Assembly: GCA_026182355.1 (NCBI GenBank) | Contig: JAPFBL010000114.1 | Span: 1,175,501-1,239,500 of the forward strand | From: Hermatobates lingyangjiaoensis | Lineage: Eukaryota; Arthropoda; Insecta; Hemiptera; Hermatobatidae | Length of the DNA stretch: 64,000 nucleotides | Reading direction: 5' to 3' | In this document: positions 10,214 to 19,200 of the stretch, piece by piece | Position numbering within the stretch: the stretch's first letter is position 1 | How the letters are laid out: the number at the start of each line of letters is the position of its first letter | The notes under the pieces: model-generated | Database searches by the model: none | Told to the model about the DNA's origin: nothing | What the model saw: the letters and a program-made list of their open reading frames with translations, nothing else | Made by a program: the position numbers and the translations under genes

Positions 10214-13200
10214 TATAACAGATGAAGACTTCATCATTAAACACATTCAGGGTTGCCATCAATTCTGGAAATTTCAATCAGCCAAGTTAGCAAGTATTTA
10301 TTGTTTTTTTAGTTCACTTGCTCTCCGAAGATGTATTAACGAAAGGCCTTAGAGCATTGTTTTTAAAAAATTGTTTTCATTGTGGTAAATTAATCCATAT
10401 ATATATATATATTATATATATATATATATATGTTCAAACTGTAATATGAAAACGAAAAAAAAAAGTACTAAGATCTTTGAACCGTAACAAAAACTGACTC
10501 AGTTGGGTTGTTGACTCTGACGAAGTCCGCTTGTTACAGTTGAAAGATCTGAGTTGTTTTTCCCTTTTCATATTGTGGTTTGATCATTGATTGTTGTTTC
10601 ACGTGTTTATGTGAAATATTGTTATATATATATATATATTGCTAGCTACTATATTATATATAATATTATAAAATATATTACTATCTAACGGCTAGTTACT
10701 AGACGTTGTGTCTACAACGTGCTTCGTATCCCTTTCTTTTTTCTCTTGAAGACGGATTGCCCCAAAAATTTGAGTTTGTAAGTGTGTTTCTTTACTTTGT
10801 ATGCTACTTATCCTCAATTTTGAACTTATATATATATATTCAATAATAAAAATTAATAATCAACAATAACTCTTGATATAATATATGAATTAAACACCAC
10901 AATAAACAAATATATATTAATTACAATGCTCTAAGGCCTTTCGTTACATCATCCGAGAGCTAAATGAAACCAACTTTTGTTTGTTTGTTTCATTTAGCTC
11001 TCTGATGATGTTGTATCGAAAGGTCTTAGTGCATTGTAATTAATATATATTTGTTTATTGTGTTGTTTAATTCATATTCCATAATATATCGACCATTTGA
11101 TAGAATAGGTGTATTATCTAATCGGTATTTGGTCAATTTTCTAGTTTAAAAAATCAAATTCTCGATGCCTACGTCTCGGTTTTTACTAAAACCCTTTTTA
11201 ATAGTCAGACGTGAGAATTTTTTTTTAATAAGAAAATTATCACTTCAACCTATGGAAAAGGTTTTAAATAAAACCGAAACGTTGGCAACGGGAGTTTGTT
11301 TTTTGAACCTAGAAAATTGACCAAATCCCAATTAGATAACAACCTATATATATATATAAACATATAAACAAAATATCGCATTTCATATATCATCAATATG
11401 ATCATCAATATCATCAATATCAATATATCAAGTATTATGATAATAAAACCTGTTTCCAGTTTTAATTCTGCAGTTTCAAATTGTATTTTGTAGTCTTTAT
11501 TCTATTGCAGTTTTGATTTTATTATTTAAAAAAGGGAAAATAGTAAGACCCAGTTAAAAAGTTGAAACGTGTCAGAGTAGGGTGGAGGAACACAGTTATA
11601 ATGGCACATTCAAGAGTGCGTCGGACATAGACCACATGCCCCAGGCTTGTGGCTTGACCCAAGCTTTTCTGCCACGCTCTTTCACTAACAATGCTCTAAC
11701 AGTTGGGGCATAAAATCTAGAATTTGAGATATTTAACTAAATTTAAGCTGATTTTATAGTAATTTATATATAGGAAAGAAAAGTGAAGATATATTGTATT
11801 ATGCGTTGTGTGTCAAAGACAATGTGATTGTAAGTGGCGTACCTGGAGGTAAGGTGCCTCTGCGAACACTTAGCACAGGCTGCCAAGTGGAAGACCTCGT
11901 CGCAGCCGATGTGGAGGAAGCGTGCACCCGAGTGAAGAGCCATCACCTGCCAACAGCACACCTGTACGGCAGGTCAGCTACTTCATCGACACACCAAACA
12001 CTACTCACCTGAGTGATCATCTCTTTGACTAGCTTCAAGGATGCCTCATTGCTGGGGCACAGCTCTTGTGGGAATGAATCCAGTTCACGTAAATGTCGGA
12101 ATTCCTCCAGCTTAAGCACGAATTCTAGATGACCGAATGTTTGCACCAGAGGAATCACTTCCATGCCTAAGTCATGTGCCCAAGATATCATCTTTCTGAT
12201 CTGCAAAATATCTTTTTTATTTCTTTATCATTATTATATATTATCATTTATATAAATAAATTCTGGATAATAAGTAAGCCGTTTATTTATTTACATTCAG
12301 ATGAAATCTTCTTTACAATACAGGTTGAACCTCCCTTAACTAGCGTAACCAGTTCTATTGTCTTTTTTATGTTCTCCTTCGTTCAAGGTGGTCATCTTTG
12401 TTGTCCAGGCACAGTACTGTGACTACATGAGAAGTTTTTGTTCATACAAATATTACTGTACTTTCATAATATTTATTTGTACGGCTAAATATCAAATTAA
12501 AACAACGCTAAAGGATGATTAAGATTATACAGGGTGTTTTTAGAGGCTTATTTAAGGATCAGCTGTGTTCCAGAATTTTCTATCGTCCGGAAGACCTCGA
12601 GTCCCGAGGTTGCCGCTTAAAGGAGGTTCAACCTGAACATAATTGTTTTTGTTTTATTATGTTATCATTAATTAAGACAGATTAAACTAATAAAAACAAT
12701 TGCCTATAAGAGTAATGGTGAATGACTACATATACTGTTTATTTAACAGTCACGTTAATAATAATTAGATTGAGTCAGATTTACTCACCTCCCGCGTAAA
12801 TAAATCGAGGGCCAGGTGGGGATCGAACCCTGGACTACCAGCCCCGAGGCGAGTACGCTAACCACTGAGCTAACCTGGCCCCTGACTAACTATATGTACT
12901 CAATGATACTTTTCAGTAGCACTATTGTCACATATATTTTAGGTTTTTGAGGGTTTCGACAACGCAATAAATCCTTTCTGTCCAACGTTTTGAAATTATT
13001 TGCATTATCCCAGCGTTAATAAATCCTACAGATCAAATATTTGGACGATTGTTCCAGTCAGAAAAAAAACTTGTTTCAGTTTTAATTTGGATTTTCTGTT
13101 TCTTGTTACTTTACCTTTCTATTCTTTACTTTTTTTCTTGTTTCTATACTTTACTATAAGTAAAGTATAGAGTTTCTTCTAGTCATGGGTTAACCAAAAA

Positions 13201-16200
13201 TTAGAAATCTTAAGTGAATTTTTCTATTCAATGTAAATATTTAGGTTATTTATTTTCTAATATTTATATTTCTTTTCTTGTTCAGTCTGGATTGTTTTTC
13301 CAAAGTTCATATTTTGTGTATATTCATATAGTTTTTACTGATATCTGGTTTTTGTCTAAAGCTTTATCTCATTTATAGTGCTGATGTTGGTATAAAGTGG
13401 GTCGAAACGTTGGACACAAGGAGTTTGATGCTCTTTATACTGTATAAAATAAGTAGATTTCCTAAGTATTAATTCACTTATAAACATTCATTGTTTATAT
13501 ACCTACTTATACAAAATATATACCTACCTACTTATAAACATTTATTGTTTATAAGTGAATTGAACCAACTCATTAGGTGTTGTCTGTAAATATTCAATTA
13601 TAAAATACTATCCAGTAAGAAATAATCTTTGCTTATCGGCAGACGTGATTTTATTCTGAGAGATGGTTTATTTACTCCGTCTACCCCCCCCCCCCCCTCC
13701 TACACTTTAACCCTTGCTAATATTACTACCGCATTTCACAAATTGGTTTAACAGATTTAGAGAGAAATCATAAGAAAAGTCTGGCAATAAATAAGGCAAT
13801 CTAAATTAATTCATCATATTTACACGACTATACATAGGTGCAAAATAAAACAATAAATACACGTGCTCTGTCAAAAGAAATCACCTCATACAGTTTTTAT
13901 GTCTTTAAGAAAAAGAGGGGGGGGAGGGGGAACAGAAAAGGGTAAAAAGCAATCGAATAGGGTAATAGGTGGGGCATGTAAAGTGGTATGGAGGCGAATT
14001 CAATACGAAATACAAATATCATTTATGATTTGTAGCTAAATGATAATACAAAGTAAATAACAAATGAGCTCTTCAAACAGATCAATTAGCAAAATGAGTT
14101 TACAGTCTGAAATAATTTCCAATATCGAAATTAATTAATGAAGAAACGAATGGTTTGTTCTGTTTACAAAGATGAAAATTATTAATTTCTTTTAAGTAGA
14201 CACCTTGGACGACGGGGACACCACTGTTTCTCTCCCTCAGTGTTCCTTCACCTTAGGGAACCTCATTTCTGCTGTTTAATTATTTCTAAAAGAAGGCATA
14301 ATGGTAATTCTACCGCCTTTATTTTTAAAACATGATTTTAACATACGTTTTTTTACAGTATATAGCATGAATTCTCGCTCTTTTTTTATATAAGTACTGT
14401 TAATAAATCTTATTTAAAAACTCTGATTAGAATAAAATTTAGTCATGATAATGTGTAAAATATTGTTTAGCAACTTTTTCTTCTAATTTTTTAATTAGCG
14501 TCCTTGAATGATTCATCAATTAGCTCAGGGTTTATCAGAAGGGATGTACTCGTTGTTTCAAATATAAGAGACTGTCTTCATTTTCATAAGGGACAACATA
14601 TTTGTCAGAAGGGGTAATCATAGTAGTACGGCATACACTCCCCCCCCCCCCCCCCTGATGTGCCTTCACCTTGTCGTGGTGGTGGTAGGGGGGGGGGGGG
14701 CTTAACACGCCTGGGTGGTTGTTCCCTCTTGGCGTGAACAAAGAAAAGCATAAGCTCGGCCGGCGTCTAGGGGTCGAAGCGCAGCTCGTTTGCGCGCTGG
14801 CTTGGGTGGCAGTCCTTTTGGTGAAATATCACCTGACTATCTTTTTCAAGACGTGTCTTTCACTGTGGTGGCATAGTACTGGCTTTAGCTGCTCAGTCAC
14901 ACACTGCTTCGGGAGCTGGATCCCAAAACCCTCTTTTCTTCTTCTTGCTTACTCCTGTCTTTTCTAAGGCTTATTTTCTCGCCCTCAGTGAAATCCGGCA
15001 ACATTGTTTGCTTATCAAGCCTATGATTTATTCGGATGAGGCTATTTACGTCTGCTTCTCCTTCTTTTCTCTTATATGTGTTCTTGTAATCTCTAACTCC
15101 TACCCTCACTTATCTATTCCTTGCTATATCTCAACTAGCTAGTCACTGTTACGTTTGTTTTTTCTCTTTTCATGCGTTTTCCCTGTAATGCTTGATGATC
15201 TCTTTCATCAAGTAACCCTCAGTCTTTTAGAGCCTACTGGGCTTATGTTTTATATCCTTTGCTGATGGGGTCGTAGACGCGTCTCCGCGAGGTCCACCTT
15301 TGGCACTTCACGATGACTGTCTCGTCTTTCTTATTCGTGAGAAAACGGTAGGTATCTCGTGATGTCGTGAAAGAGTTCCACGTAAAAAAAACATTAACCT
15401 ATTCTGCTTATCATGTAAGGGCTGAGAGACTAAGGTGCATGAATAAATCAAAACAGTATGGCAAATACTCTAAACCAGGGGTTCTAAAATGAAGTGAACT
15501 TCACCCCCAGGGGTAAGTTTTAGGCTTTCAGGGAGTGAATTGTGATCACAGTGATTTTACAAAGTGACATAAGCTATTATAGATTTTGACCTCTTAATTA
15601 AAAATCAAAAAATACTATTTTGATTGAATTGATATTTTATATATCCATCAATTAGTTTAATTAGCATTTAATTTATAAAATTCTATTAGAAACATAATCA
15701 ATGTAAAGTTGTAAAATAGTCTATACTACTTTAGAAAGAAGAAGCGGTGGAGGGAATGACATTGTGGAAATGGAATAGGGGTGAATGGGCCAAGAAGGCT
15801 GAGAACACCTACTCTAAACAGCGTATTCCATAGGAAGTCTATAGGAGTTCATAAGGAAATGATTATTTAAATAAAACCTTTTGAAACAGCAAAATCCTTC
15901 AATTAATGTTAAAAATAATCACTTCTACTAACAATAATTTACTTTAATATTCAAAAATATTAAATCACTAGTTTCATAAACACATTATTCATTATATTTT
16001 AACATGCTACTTGACAATTTTTAAGACTCAATATCAACTATTTAAATACATTCCAAGGCTATTATTTAAAATTGTGTTGAGTCACTAATTAAATGAATGA
16101 AAAAAGTAAATTACTTTGATACAAACCGTTTTTGTTGTTTGTTTTTAAATGTAGAGGTGGTGAAAACTTGATGAAAGAAAGAGTTGTTTTCATAATTTTC

Positions 16201-19200
16201 GTTGGATTTTGGTATGGCATTAGTAGGAATAGAGAAGTATTGTACCTGACTGGCAGAGTAACAGTTGCGTGCTGAGATATTGACCAAAGGTCCTGTAAAA
16301 GGAAACATGTCTTCGTACTCTACGAGGAGTCCTGTGGCTCCTTGTAGGGCGAGCCTTGGAAGTAACTTCCTCAGGTATTCCATTCTTGGTGGAGCACCTT
16401 TTAAATCTAAATGGACCACTACCAGACTTTTTTCGCCAAAACCTCAAAAATAAAATATAATCATTCTCAACATTTTCAATAGTTAGATCAAGTGATTACA
16501 ATAAATAAATGATAATTGAGGAATCTGCTCGTTAGGTGAATTATTTATAGCTATAAAGTTACACCCACTCTGTTTCAAGTCTTATTGATTAAGTTACTAT
16601 CCTAACTATCTACCATAATCTATTTTTGCGCTTCATAGGTCAGTTTCCTTCCAGATTTTCTTAATAGAACCCATTAATGTTTCACCCTTTATACTAATCA
16701 TTTTCATCATAATTAGTTTAAAGAACACAATCCTTTTGAGACTAGCACAATATGTCAATATCTCTATGGAGATAAGATGTTCTATAATTTGATAGAACGA
16801 AACATTAATAGTTTGGCCTTTTTGTTGCTAACGCACCTCTTAAAATATTATGAAAGGGTAAAGAGGAAATTCCCAATTCCTCAGTCAGAAAATTCCCATG
16901 TGTAAAACTTTTCTTAATTTATTTATATATATATATATTTAAAAAAGTTCTATTTTCTCTTTATTCCTAAATTTGTTGTTTGTATTTCGTTATGGTTCTT
17001 TGTGTTATATTTTCAGTATGTTTTCAACACTTAGTCTTAGAGCAAATGTAAAGGCCCAGCCTAACCTTTAGGAAAAAAATAACAAAGAAATGTGCTTTCC
17101 TTCCAATATGAAACAGATGTACACCCCTCACCCACGTCCATCATATTCCCAGTCAGTTGTATCACAGAAACTCACCCTTAGGTTCGTACTCTCTTCCCTA
17201 TGTTATTTTATTTTTATTTTGTACTATATTTACTTTGTACTATAGATAACTCTCTGATGACATTGTATTTTTTAGTTAATGCTTGAAGAAGAACACTACG
17301 TGTTCGAAACGCGTTGTTTATATGATTAAATGTTTATGTGTGGAGACCACTTCATTAGCTTTTTACCCTAAAATTATGAAAGGGGTTGAAGTGATGACAA
17401 ATGATCTGCTGGATTGGAAGATTCCTCTTTCTTGGGTTACTGTCAGGTCAAAAATCAATAATTAAACCAGTAGAAATAAATTAACTTTCAGCTTGGTACT
17501 AGAACAGAATGCTGGGGATCGAGACAATGGTCTGGTTAGAAATGGTTGGAGCCAAACAAACCTTTTGTGGCCTCCAGCCCTTCCGCAAAATACACCCTAA
17601 ACTTCTTAAGGATCCAATTAATGAAGGAAACAGATAAAAGGTAGTTGAGCAACTTTGTTTAATTTAGTTTGAAAAGTTCATTTAAACTGAATTTAAATTT
17701 TTAACGAATATAATAAATCTTCAAAAGGATATAAAAATATGTGTGTAATAATCTAATCTGATATTATTCTATTAACTACCTATTATCAGGTTACAATTAA
17801 CAATCATACGAACAAAGCAGTGTTAATGATTTTTAGCATATCATACCTAACACAAAAGAGAAGTGAAATGTACTTCTCAAAGGGCAATCATGAAATTCGC
17901 TAATAACTTAGAATCTAAGTTATGTTAGATAGGATAAAGGGAAGCACAATGGAACAGGTATAAGTTCCTTATTAATAACAATAAGATTAACATGTCACAT
18001 TGTTCTAAATCAATGATTTCAAAATTGTTTAACTGATCAAGTGGATTTGGTCACAATCAAACTAATTAAAATATTGAATTAGTTATTTATAAGATTGATA
18101 ATACTTTGCTAATGACTCTAATATTTCGTCTGCAGGATAGCCGCGTTAAAATAAAACCAGAACTCAAAAGATCGTCAACGTGTTTCATAATATATTTAAT
18201 TATAGCTGAGGTTCCCAAAGTGGATTCCTTAACAGACTGTCTGGGGTTCCACCAAAAACATTTTTTTTATTTTTTTTTAATGAGTATGGATTTATTCAGT
18301 ATTTATTGTGAATTATGATACCGAATAATGTGTATATCTACCTTTTTCCTCCAAAGTAGTACTCCTACTTGGAACGAGTTTATTGCAATATTTCCACATG
18401 CTCCATTTTTTTATATTACGTGTGTATAATATTGATATAGTATATCTACATATACTCGTAAGTAGAAGTGGTCAAAATTTGATTCATATTTAGGATGAAT
18501 CACTTGTCAGTTTTTAAAGATATCTTATTCCCAAATTTCCTGCTATTGCAAAATAGCACTTGACACATTGCTGCCATTTCCCACTACCTACTTAAGTAAA
18601 ACTGGATTTTCCTTTTATACTGCCATAAACATTAAATAATGAAGTAGACTTAATGCTGCTGCTTTGAGAATCAAACTCTCAACTATAAAGCCAAAAATGG
18701 TTAAAAAATAAAGTTTGTGTTAAAATTGCTAGTAATTCTGTTTTATGTGTTATGTACTTGTAGAAAATATGCAAATTAAAATTTTTTAGTTTTTAATTTT
18801 TATTTGGGAAATGCACATTGCAGTAATATTAATTTTTAATTGTTTTTAAACATATATACTATTTCTAAAGGCATGTCAAATTATTTGTATTATGATTGTA
18901 TAAAATTAGAATCTGGGTTTCCCGGGAAAGTAACTGAAGCAAAAAGAGTTCCGCGTCGAAAAAAGTTTGAGAACCTCTGACTTATAGTAAAGTCTCTATG
19001 CTACTCGAAATATTTCATTTTTTTTTTATGGGTATTACTAACAAATATTCTCACGAAAAAAATCTAAGGTAAGAACTAATTTATTTGTTTGACTTATACC
19101 ATAGAACATAAATATATAATAATTATAAACAGTCTGAAATTTTAAGGAAACAATGGAAGATAATATAATGAATAATTAACGAGAATGACAGTGTTATATA

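Noticed and set aside
12808..12882. Possible functional tRNA gene
   Set aside because: The acceptor stem pairs, but the D and anticodon arms do not, and the same head occurs in at least five SINE copies.
13375..13430. CTGATGTTGG..GTCGAAACGTTGG as a hammerhead
   Set aside because: The box is CUGAUGU, lacking G8-A9, and helix I does not pair; too far from the consensus to list.
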